A stretch of DNA of 64,000 nt. It comes from DASXHZ01 sp036488085. GTDB lineage: Bacteria; Acidobacteriota; Thermoanaerobaculia; Gp7-AA8. Under the pieces are notes generated by a model, which saw nothing but the letters and a program-made list of their open reading frames with translations, made no database searches and was not told where the DNA came from. The position numbers and the translations under genes are program-made. Position 1 is the first letter of the stretch. Each line of letters begins with the position of its first letter. The stretch covers positions 7,435 through 71,434 of the forward strand of contig DASXHZ010000078.1 in NCBI GenBank assembly GCA_036488085.1, written 5' to 3'. This document shows, piece after piece, positions 18,288-27,851 of this stretch.

Positions 18288-18371
18288 ATGATCGACCTTC
18301 TATTCATCCTTCTGACACTAGTGCTGTTCGCGATCACCATCGCGTACGTGCGCGGATGCGAGCGCGTGTGA
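18288..18371 (+). CDS. 27-aa membrane peptide upstream of kdpF
   Basis: A small ORF (starts MIDLLFILLTLVLFAITIAY, ends VRGCERV) with one hydrophobic helix and a short basic/Cys tail. It begins 2 nt after the porin stop and its tga overlaps the GTG start of kdpF, so it is coupled into the kdp operon. Its size and character resemble KdpF, but it is not the standard KdpF sequence, which follows immediately. It may be an extra regulatory or stabilising subunit. Confidence 0.65.
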   Translation: MIDLLFILLTLVLFAITIAYVRGCERV

Positions 18372-18457
18372 GCGTCGAGACGATCGTCGGTCTCGTGCTC
18401 TCGCTGTTCGCGCTCGGCTATCTCCTCTATGCGCTGCTGCGCCCGGAGGACCTCTGA
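18368..18457 (+). CDS. kdpF: Potassium-transporting ATPase subunit F
   Basis: KdpF, 29 aa, a single-helix peptide that stabilises the KdpFABC complex. The core ETIVGLVLSLFALGYLLYAL followed by LRPEDL matches the family consensus (VGLxLxxxLxxYLxxALLRPE). It starts with GTG overlapping the preceding micro-ORF and its tga overlaps the kdpA ATG. Confidence 0.9.
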   Translation: MSVETIVGLVLSLFALGYLLYALLRPEDL

Positions 18458-20138
18458 TGCTCGTGCTGAAAATCGTCGTCTACTTCGCGCTCATCGTTGC
18501 GGTGGCTAAACCGCTCGGCGTCTACATGGCGCGCCTCTTCACACGCCAGAAGACGTACGGGGTCGAGCGCGCGATCTACCGCCTCACTGGCGTTGACGAA
18601 ACGAAGGAGCAGAGCTGGACCGCATACACGATCGCCATGCTGGTCTTCAGCGCGGTCACGCTCCTTCTCACCTACGCGGTCGAACGGCTGCAGCACCTCC
18701 TACCGCTCAATCCGGACAGGCTCGGACCGGTCGCGCCCGATTTGGCGTGGAACACCGCCGTGTCGTTCACCACGAACACGAACTGGCAGGCCTACAGCGG
18801 CGAATCGACAATGTCGCACCTCACGCAGATGCTCGGCCTCACGCTGCACAACTTCGTCTCGGCGGCGGTGGGCATCGTGCTCGCCATCGCCATCATCCGT
18901 GCCGTAGCGCGCGCCTCGGCGGCGACGATCGGGAACTTCTGGGTCGATCTCACCCGCTGCACGCTCTGGCTGCTGCTCCCGATCTGCGCCGCTTCCGCGA
19001 TCGTCCTTGTCTCACAAGGCGTGATTCAGAACTTTCGTCCGACACAAGAGGTGACGACGCTCGAAGGAAAGCTGCAGAAGATTCCGCAGGGGCCGGTCGC
19101 GTCGCAGGAGGCGATCAAGGAGTTGGGAACGAACGGCGGCGGATTCTTCAACGCCAACTCCGCGCACCCGTACGAGAACCCCACGCCTTTCTCGAATCTC
19201 TTCGAGATGTTCCTGATCTTCGCGATCTCCGCGGGCCTGCCGATCACGCTCGGCGTCATGACTGGCAAGCGTCGGCATGGGTGGGCCGTCTTCTCGGCGA
19301 TGGCGATTCTCTTCCTCGCCGCCGCGTTCATCGTTGCGTACGCAGAGCAGCGCGGCAATCCGATTCACCAGCGCCTCGGCGTGGCGGTGGTGGACGGCAA
19401 CATGGAAGGGAAAGAGGTTCGCTTCGGCATCGGCGACTCGGCGCTTTTCGCCACGATTACCACTGACGCCTCGTGCGGCGCCGTCAACGCGATGCACGAC
19501 TCCTTCACGCCGATCGGCGGCTCGATTCCGTTGCTCAACATCATGCTCGGCGAGATCGTCTTCGGCGGCGTCGGCGCCGGCGTGTACGGCATGTTCCTCT
19601 TCATCGTCCTCGCCGTCTTCATCGCCGGCCTGATGGTCGGCCGCACTCCCGAATATCTCGGTAAGAAGATCGAAGCGCACGACGTCAAGCTGGCGATGCT
19701 CGCGGTGCTCATCCTCGCGTTCTGCATTCTCGTCGGCACCGCCGCCGCCGCGGTGACGAAGGCCGGCGTTTCGAGCCTGAACAACAACGGACCGCACGGC
19801 CTCTCGGAGCTGACGTACGCGTTCACCAGTGCCACCGGGAACAACGGGAGCGCCTTCGCCGGACTGAACGCGAACACGCGCTTCTACAACATCGCGCTCG
19901 GCGTGGCCATGTTCTTCGGCCGCTTCCTGATGATCATCCCGTTGATGGGAATTGCCGGATCGCTTGCGGCGAAGAAGAAGGTGGCCGAGACGGCCGGAAC
20001 GTTCCCCGTCGATGGACCGCTGTTCACCATGCTCCTCGTCGGCGTGATCCTCATCGTCGGTGCGCTGACGTACTTTCCGGTTCTCTCGCTCGGCCCTTAC
20101 GTCGAGCACTTCCTGATGAACGCGGGAAAGGTGTTCTG

Positions 20139-20139
<1 letters not shown>
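18457..20139 (+). CDS. kdpA: Potassium-transporting ATPase subunit A
   Basis: KdpA, 560 aa, the channel-like K+-selecting subunit in the inner membrane. Ten hydrophobic segments are visible. Filter-region sequences are intact: SFTTNTNWQAYSGE, ELGTNGGGFFNANSAHPYENPTPF, TTDASCGAVNAMHDS and FTSATGNNGSAFAGL. Length matches the family. It is coupled to kdpF upstream and its tga overlaps the kdpB ATG. Confidence 0.97.
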
Positions 20140-22162
<2,023 letters not shown>

Positions 22163-22166
<4 letters not shown>

Positions 22167-22717
22167 AAACGCATCTCCTCATTTCGCTCCGCATGACCGT
22201 GGTCCTCGTGGCGATCACGTGCGGCATCTACCCGCTCGTTGTCTTCGGCGTCGCGCAACTTGCGTTTCAGCATCAGGCAAACGGCTCGTTTCTCGAGCGT
22301 GACGGGCACGTGATCGGATCGGCGTTGATCGGCCAGTCGTTCACCTCCGACCGCTTCTTCCATTCGCGCCCGTCGGCCTCGGACTACGACGCGACCGCTT
22401 CGGGCGGTACGAACCTCGGCCCGACCTCGAAGAAGCTGCGCGATGCCGTCGCATCGGCGGTCACGTCATTCGACGCTCACACGAACGTTCCCGCCGATGC
22501 GGTCACCTCCTCGGCGTCGGGACTCGATCCGCACATTTCGCCCGGGAACGCGAACGCGCAAGCCGCTCGTGTCGCGCGGGCGAACGGTGTGGCCGTGCAG
22601 CAAATTCGCGCTCTTATCGCGCGCGCGACCGAGGCACGCTTCCTCGGTCTCTTCGGCGAGCCGCGCATCAATGTGCTTCGCCTGAATCTCGCCGTTTTGG
22701 AGATGAAGCGGCGATGA
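22163..22717 (+). CDS. kdpC: Potassium-transporting ATPase subunit C
   Basis: KdpC, 184 aa, a single-span subunit with a periplasmic domain that increases ATP affinity of the complex. An N-terminal helix (SLRMTVVLVAITCGIYPLVVFG) is followed by the diagnostic LIGQSFTSDRFFHSRPSASDYDATASGGTNLGPTS and DAVTSSASGLDPHISPGNANAQAARVARANG. It overlaps kdpB and the following Usp gene by 4 nt each. Confidence 0.96.
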
Positions 22718-23091
22718 GCGTTGCGGCCGCGATTCGCATCACCTCGCCCGATGAAGAGCGCGTGATCCGCCATGCCGCGGAATACGCGCAGCAGCAGAGC
22801 GAGCCGTGCTTTGTCATCTCCATCGTCAACTCTCTCCCATATGGTGATGACGCCGAAGAACAGCGCGACATCGTGGCGCGCAATCTTGCATTGATCGATG
22901 ACCTACAGGCGTCGCCGGTGATGCAGGAGGGCGATGACGTGGCCAAGACGCTGCTCGCCATCGCACGCGGCTTCGGCGTGCGTACGCTTTTCCTTCAGAG
23001 TGGAACGTCACGACTGCTGGGTCGCTCGATCGCCGAACAGCTTCTCTATCTCGACCCGCCGTTTGATGTCGTTGTCGTGAGTTCAGAATGA
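22714..23091 (+). CDS. Usp-like protein coupled to kdpC
   Basis: A 125-aa Usp-fold-like protein, more divergent than the one at 12,616. A segment AIARGFGVRTLFLQSGTSRLLGRSIAEQLLYLDPPFDVVVVSSE resembles the C-terminal half of a Usp domain, with the G-x9-G-S/T pattern partly kept. The start overlaps kdpC and the KdpD sensor half starts 4 nt after the stop. Position suggests a nucleotide-sensing partner of the split KdpD, by inference. Confidence 0.65.
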   Translation: MSVAAAIRITSPDEERVIRHAAEYAQQQSEPCFVISIVNSLPYGDDAEEQRDIVARNLALIDDLQASPVMQEGDDVAKTLLAIARGFGVRTLFLQSGTSRLLGRSIAEQLLYLDPPFDVVVVSSE

Positions 23092-23095
23092 TGAG

Positions 23096-24229
23096 ATGAC
23101 CGATGAGCGCGGCCGTCGCGCCGAAGAATTCTTAGCGCTCAACCGTCGCGAGTCTGCGAAGGGGAAGCTGAAGGTCTACCTCGGCATGGCGGCCGGCGTT
23201 GGAAAAACCGTGCGCATGCTCGACGACGCGCACGCGATGCGCCGGCAGGGAATCGATATCGTCGTCGGATTCATCGAGCCGCACGGCCGCGCCGAAACGC
23301 TCGCGCGTGTCGGTGATCTCGAAGTGATCCCGCGCTCGCAGCAGCACTACAAAGATGTCGTCATCGAGGAAATGGACCTCGACGCTTGCCTCAAACGAAA
23401 GCCCGACGTGCTCGTCGTAGACGAGCTGCCACACACAAATGCTCCCGGTTCGCGCCACGAAAAGCGGTGGCAGGACGTGGAGGAGATTCTGGGCGCGGGC
23501 ATCTCCGTGATGACGGCGATGAACGTGCAGCACCTCGAGGGCGTGCAGGACATCGTGCGCTCGGCAACGGGGATCGAGATTCGCGAGCGCGTTCCCGATC
23601 GCATCGTGCGCGAAGCGGCCACCGTGATCCTCGTTGATCTTCCGGTGCCCGAGCTGCAGGAGCGGTTGAAGCAAGGGAAAATCTACCCGCCCGACCAAGC
23701 GCGACGCGCGCTCGACAACTTCTTCCGCGCCGAGCTGCTCGTGAAACTCCGCGAGCTGGCGCTGCTCCAAACCGCGGACTACTCAAGCCGCCACGCAGCC
23801 CCCGACGAGGAAGCGGGCCTCACCCCGCGCATCGCCGTAGCCTTACCCTTCGAGCCGGCGATCGCGCGCGCGCTGATTCTCCGCGGCTCCCGACTCGCTG
23901 GCCGCATGAACACCCGGTGGTTTGCGCTGTACGTGCGCCGCCGCCGCGACCACGCCGAGAACATGAGCGCGGAGGAGCACCGCCTGCTGACGGAGAACGT
24001 GCAGCTCGCCATGTCGCTCGGTGCGAGCGTCGTCATTCGCGAGTCGGAAGATGTTGTCGGCGCGATCCTCGATGTCATCCGCCAAGAGAAGGTGTCTCTC
24101 CTCGTCGTCGGCCGCGCCTCGCGCCGTGGCTTCTTGGGCCGTGTCTCCCCGGGCATCGTGCAGCGTCTGCAGGAGTCCGCAAGAGGTTTCGACGTGCTCA
24201 TCGCTGACTTTGAGGTGGAACGGCCGTGA
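23096..24229 (+). CDS. kdpD: KdpD sensor half: KdpD N-terminal domain plus Usp
   Basis: A 377-aa cytoplasmic protein equal to the N-terminal ~390 residues of full KdpD. The P-loop reads GMAAGVGKTVRML, and the family blocks VVGFIEPHGR, DVLVVDELPHTNAPGSRHEKRWQDV and VMTAMNVQHLEG are present. A Usp domain occupies residues ~245-375 (RIAVALPFEPAIARALILRGSRLAG... VSLLVVGRASRRGFLGRVSPGIVQRL). The ORF then ends, with no membrane or kinase domain; these are encoded at 14,996-16,462. Together the halves equal one KdpD. Confidence 0.92.
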   Translation: MTDERGRRAEEFLALNRRESAKGKLKVYLGMAAGVGKTVRMLDDAHAMRRQGIDIVVGFIEPHGRAETLARVGDLEVIPRSQQHYKDVVIEEMDLDACLKRKPDVLVVDELPHTNAPGSRHEKRWQDVEEILGAGISVMTAMNVQHLEGVQDIVRSATGIEIRERVPDRIVREAATVILVDLPVPELQERLKQGKIYPPDQARRALDNFFRAELLVKLRELALLQTADYSSRHAAPDEEAGLTPRIAVALPFEPAIARALILRGSRLAGRMNTRWFALYVRRRRDHAENMSAEEHRLLTENVQLAMSLGASVVIRESEDVVGAILDVIRQEKVSLLVVGRASRRGFLGRVSPGIVQRLQESARGFDVLIADFEVERP

Positions 24230-24415
24230 ACGGTGGCGGGCCAACGATGCCGGCCGGCCCTATTTCTAACCACCGACGCAAGAGCCGAAAGCACTAGACT
24301 TCCTCCACTTCACGGGTGCGGGAAATGGTTTCTCCGCAGGAACTGTCAGGCGGTCGGGCCGCCGCCTGAGGCAGAAAGCGCGAAAAGCAGACGCCTTCTC
24401 GCGGCGAAAAAACCC

Positions 24416-25684
24416 GTGACGACCACGCAGTTTCTTCTCGCACTTCTATCAATCTTCGTTGCTGCGAAGCTGTTCGGCGAGATCGCTGAGCGTATCGGCC
24501 AGCCGGCCGTGCTCGGAGAAATGATCGGTGGCATCGCGATCGGCGTATCCGGGCTCCGCCTCGTCGATCCGCACAGCGCGCCGATCCACATGCTCTCCGA
24601 GCTCGGAGTTCTCCTTCTTCTGTTCCTGATCGGCTTGGAAACGGACGTCCGACGGCTCCTCGCCGTGGGACCGGCGTCGACCACCGTCGCGATCACCGGC
24701 GTGCTGTTGCCATTCGCGGGAGGCTTTGGCGTCGGAGCACTGCTCGGCTTCTCCACAACGGTATCGGTCTTCCTTGGCGCCGCGTTGACGGCGACGTCGG
24801 TCGGCATCACGGCCCGCGTACTCTCGGAACTCGGGCATCTGAAGGATGACGAGTCACAGGTCATTCTTGGCGCAGCGGTCATCGACGACATCCTCGGGCT
24901 CGTCCTTCTCTCAGTGGTTGCCGCAATGGCCGCCGGGGATAGGTTGACGGTCGGAAACGTCGGAAAAACGCTGGCTGTGGCATGCGGGTTCGTCGTGAAC
25001 GCCATCATCGTTGGCTCCGCGCTCGCCCCTCGCTTTCTCCAATGGATCGCGCGGCTTCGCGTGGCGAAGGCACTGTTCTTCGCATCGATTACGTTCGCAC
25101 TCGTCCTGGCCTTCCTTGCCGATCTTGTGGGCTCGGCGCGGATCATCGGCGCCTTCGCGGCGGGACTGATTCTGGCGAGGACGGACCGCGGCCGCGACAT
25201 TGAGCACGAGGTCTACGACATCGCGCAGTTCTTCATTCCGATCTTCTTCGTGTCGGTCGGCGCCGCGGTTGATCTCACGCAGCTCAACCCATTCGCCCTC
25301 GACGGCCGTCGCAACCTCCTGATCGGCCTCCTGCTGACGGCCGTGGCCGTCGCCGGAAAGCTTGCCGCAGGCTACGCAGCCGTCGGCCGCCGTCCACTGC
25401 GCAAGCTCGTGATCGGCGTAGGAATGATTCCACGCGGCGAAGTAGGTCTGATTTTCGCGCAGCTCGGTCTGGCCGCGGCGCTCATCTCCGGCGGCATCTA
25501 CAGTTCGGTCGCGCTCATGGTCATGATCACGACGTTTCTGGCTCCGCCGATGCTGCGCACGCTTCTTTCAAAGCAGGCGCCGGACGAAGCGAGCGCGTTG
25601 TGCGATGTCATCACTGAGACGATGACCGACAATCGAGATCGCCGGGTTGACGACGAGCCGCAGCAGTCAGTAACCGGCCGCTGA
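24416..25684 (+). CDS. CPA2-family cation/proton antiporter
   Basis: A 422-aa inner-membrane protein with about twelve hydrophobic segments. The N-terminus reads FGEIAERIGQPAVLGEMIGGIAIG and the mid region ALTATSVGITARVLSELG followed by GAAVIDDILGLVLLSVV; the adjacent aspartates in IDD are the ion-binding pair of Na+/H+ or K+/H+ exchangers. A later KLVIGVGMIPRGEVGLIFA matches the family. The GTG at 24416 gives the proper start. The 186 bp before it shows nothing else. In this island it probably balances K+ or Na+ with pH. Confidence 0.88.
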   Translation: MTTTQFLLALLSIFVAAKLFGEIAERIGQPAVLGEMIGGIAIGVSGLRLVDPHSAPIHMLSELGVLLLLFLIGLETDVRRLLAVGPASTTVAITGVLLPFAGGFGVGALLGFSTTVSVFLGAALTATSVGITARVLSELGHLKDDESQVILGAAVIDDILGLVLLSVVAAMAAGDRLTVGNVGKTLAVACGFVVNAIIVGSALAPRFLQWIARLRVAKALFFASITFALVLAFLADLVGSARIIGAFAAGLILARTDRGRDIEHEVYDIAQFFIPIFFVSVGAAVDLTQLNPFALDGRRNLLIGLLLTAVAVAGKLAAGYAAVGRRPLRKLVIGVGMIPRGEVGLIFAQLGLAAALISGGIYSSVALMVMITTFLAPPMLRTLLSKQAPDEASALCDVITETMTDNRDRRVDDEPQQSVTGR

Positions 25685-25688
25685 AATC

Positions 25689-26918
25689 ATGCGTCGATCG
25701 AAAGAGCCGGATTTCGCCAGCCCGACGTTCAAGGCGGAGCCGTATGAGTATTGGGCGAGAATGCGCGGCACAGAGCCTGTTCACAAAGTGCGGCTTGGCA
25801 ATGGCGCCGAGGCGTGGCTCGTCACGCGATATGAAGATGCCGTCGTTGTTCTCGGCGATCCTGCCTTTGCCAAAGATGCTCTGCAAGCGCGCGGAGTCGA
25901 GGCGAAGCATCTGCCGTGGCTACCCGGTCCGCTGCGCGCCCTCAGCCGCAACATGCTCGATCTCGATGAGCCGGATCACCGCCGGTTGCGCAACCTGGTG
26001 CAGAAGGCGTTCACGCCGCGCGTTGTGGACGACCTCCGCCCACGGATCGAACAGATTGCGGCGGAGCTGCTCGACGCGATCGAACGACGCGAGCGCGGCA
26101 CGGCCGATCTGATCGCGGACTATGCAGCGCCGCTTCCCGTGACGGTCATCGCCGAAATGCTCGGCGTGCCGCCAGTGGATCGCCCCAGGTTTCGAAGCTG
26201 GTCGAACCACATCGTTGCAGCGGATACCTCAACCTGGCACAAACTGAAAGCAATCCGACCGGCAATCAGCTTCGTCATCTTCCTGCGGAGGTTGATCGCG
26301 CAGCGTCGCCAAGCACTCGGCAACGATCTTTTGAGCCTGCTGATTGCCGCTCAGGAGAAAGGTGACCGCCTCAACGCCGATGAACTGCTGTCGATGTGTT
26401 TCCTCCTCCTGATCGCCGGGCACGAGACCACCATGAATCTGATCGGCAACGGCGTTCTCGATCTTCTGCGCAATCCCGATCAGATGGAGCTGCTGCGCCA
26501 CGACCCCTCGCTGATTGCTCCGGCCGTCGAGGAGATGCTGCGCTTCAGCAGCCCGCTGCAATTTGCCACCGAGCGGTACACGTCAGCGACTCTCGAAATT
26601 GGAAACGTAACAGTCCCGCGAGGCTCGCTGGTGTACGTCGTGCTCTCATCGGCGAATCGCGACGACAGCGCATTTGCCGCTGAGCGGTTCGACATCGCCC
26701 GCGGCGCTAACCGTCACCTTGCGTTCGGTCACGGAATTCATTACTGCTTCGGCGCCCCTCTGGCGCGCCTGGAAGGGCAGATTGCCATCCGGGCGCTGCT
26801 CGATCGTTTTCGCGATATTGCGCTAACCGTCGAGCCGGATCAGTTGCGATGGCGCCGCGGGCTGGTGTTGCGCGGTCTCACAACTCTCCCCGTTCACCTG
26901 ATCCCCGCCGCACGGTAG
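25689..26918 (+). CDS. Cytochrome P450 (bacterial class I type)
   Basis: A 409-aa soluble P450 monooxygenase. The heme loop FGHGIHYCFGAPLARLEG has the Cys thiolate; the I-helix reads LLLIAGHETTMNLIGN with the acid-alcohol-type pair E-T; the K-helix ExxR is EEMLR. The N-terminus has no membrane anchor. It looks like CYP107/CYP109-type enzymes. No ferredoxin or reductase lies nearby, so its redox partners are elsewhere. It starts 4 nt after the antiporter stop; the link to potassium transport is unclear. Confidence 0.92.
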   Translation: MRRSKEPDFASPTFKAEPYEYWARMRGTEPVHKVRLGNGAEAWLVTRYEDAVVVLGDPAFAKDALQARGVEAKHLPWLPGPLRALSRNMLDLDEPDHRRLRNLVQKAFTPRVVDDLRPRIEQIAAELLDAIERRERGTADLIADYAAPLPVTVIAEMLGVPPVDRPRFRSWSNHIVAADTSTWHKLKAIRPAISFVIFLRRLIAQRRQALGNDLLSLLIAAQEKGDRLNADELLSMCFLLLIAGHETTMNLIGNGVLDLLRNPDQMELLRHDPSLIAPAVEEMLRFSSPLQFATERYTSATLEIGNVTVPRGSLVYVVLSSANRDDSAFAAERFDIARGANRHLAFGHGIHYCFGAPLARLEGQIAIRALLDRFRDIALTVEPDQLRWRRGLVLRGLTTLPVHLIPAAR

Positions 26919-26924
26919 CCGCTT

Positions 26925-27090
26925 TACGATGAGCCGTTTTCGGACGGCGTAGAGCACGATCTCCGCGGTCCTGCGCGGACTCAGCTTCGGCATCAGATCC
27001 GAGCAATGCCTTTCGACCCGTCGAGACTCCGAGGTCGAGCAGCGCCGCCGCCTCCTTGTTCGACCGCCACTCCTCAGGACTGCAGAGCAT
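26925..27090 (-). pseudogene. Remnant of a NarL/LuxR-type regulator HTH
   Basis: Reading the minus strand, WRSNKEAAALLDLGVST (27,019-27,090) continues after a one-base shift as VERHCSDLMPKLSPRRTAEI and then VLYAVRKRLI (from 27,017 down). Joined, this is the C-terminal GerE/LuxR helix-turn-helix with the expected NKEAAALLxLSVxTVERHxSxLMxKL pattern. No receiver domain remains. The frameshift and truncation show decay. It lies just inside the right end of island A. Confidence 0.65.
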
Positions 27091-27220
27091 CGGCTATGTT
27101 CGCTGTGCATAGCAAACGTGTGCTGCAGACCGAACGCGGTCGTCGCGGTGCGTCGTGAAACGATTCCCACTCTCCTTCACCTATTCGAATGGGTCCGTAG
27201 TCAAACCTTGGGTTGGAACT

Positions 27221-27268
27221 TGTTAATCCGGTGGTCGCTGGTTCGAGTCCTCCCGCCACAGCCAAATT
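27221..27268 (+). repeat. att site 2 (partial tRNA-Asn copy)
   Basis: TGTTAATCCG through GCCACAGCCAAATT repeats the 3' part of tRNA-Asn with a few substitutions (GGTGGTCGCTGG instead of GTTGGTCGGAGG). The acceptor 5' half is absent, so it is not a functional tRNA. It marks the junction between island A and island B. The sequence just after it resembles the 100 bp between tRNA-Asn and the integrase gene. Confidence 0.85.
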
Positions 27269-27430
27269 GTTTTCAAGCACTTAACTGCAATCGGCGACGC
27301 CGAAAACGGCCGAAATCGAACCTGCGACTCTTTAGAAAGTTTCTATTTTTTCCGAGCATCGCGTTAACTTCGCTCGAAAATCGCCCACGAACCGATCGCT
27401 AAGGTCATCGCCGGAACGGAGATTCTTGCG

Positions 27431-27677
27431 ATGGCAGACACTCTCATCTCGCCCCAAGATGCCGCGCCCCTCGACGCGCTCCGCGTCGGCGCGCCGCACC
27501 TCGTGGCCATCGACCTCGCGACTAGCTCCGCCGCCCTCGACGACCGCCTCCACGCCCTCGGCATGAACTCCGGAACACCGTCTTACGCGCCCGTTCTTCG
27601 CCTACGCTTGGCGCGACGTCCACTTCCTTCGCGTAGCTCGCGACGATCGTCTCTCACTCGAACTGCCGGTCGGATAA
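27431..27677 (+). pseudogene. Possible decayed small gene at the left of island B
   Basis: From 27,431 one frame reads ADTLISPQDAAPLDALRVG onward to HALGMNSG, then a different frame continues TPEHRLTRPFF to RDDRLSLELPVG and a taa at 27,675. The coding-like composition and the abrupt frame switch near 27,565 suggest a small frameshifted gene of about 80 residues. I do not recognise the family. The stretch from 27,269 to 27,430 holds only the sequence related to the integrase leader, and 27,678-27,851 shows nothing clear apart from probable promoter sequence for the next operon. Confidence 0.35.
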
Positions 27678-27851
27678 GACGGATGTGGCTCTCCCGCGTT
27701 GGGTGTAGAGAGAAGGTGAGGGGCGGGTATTCGGTGGGGTTTCGGAGCTGGCGAGCCCATGGGCGAAGAGCGGAGGAGACGATGGCAGGTAGGCAAGGCG
27801 CTCGGCGTCACCCTCTACGTGAGAGAATCCGCAGGTGAGTCACATCCAAGA

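Noticed and set aside
27221..27268. A second tRNA gene.
   Set aside because: Only the 3' part is present, without the acceptor 5' strand and D-arm; it is an att remnant.
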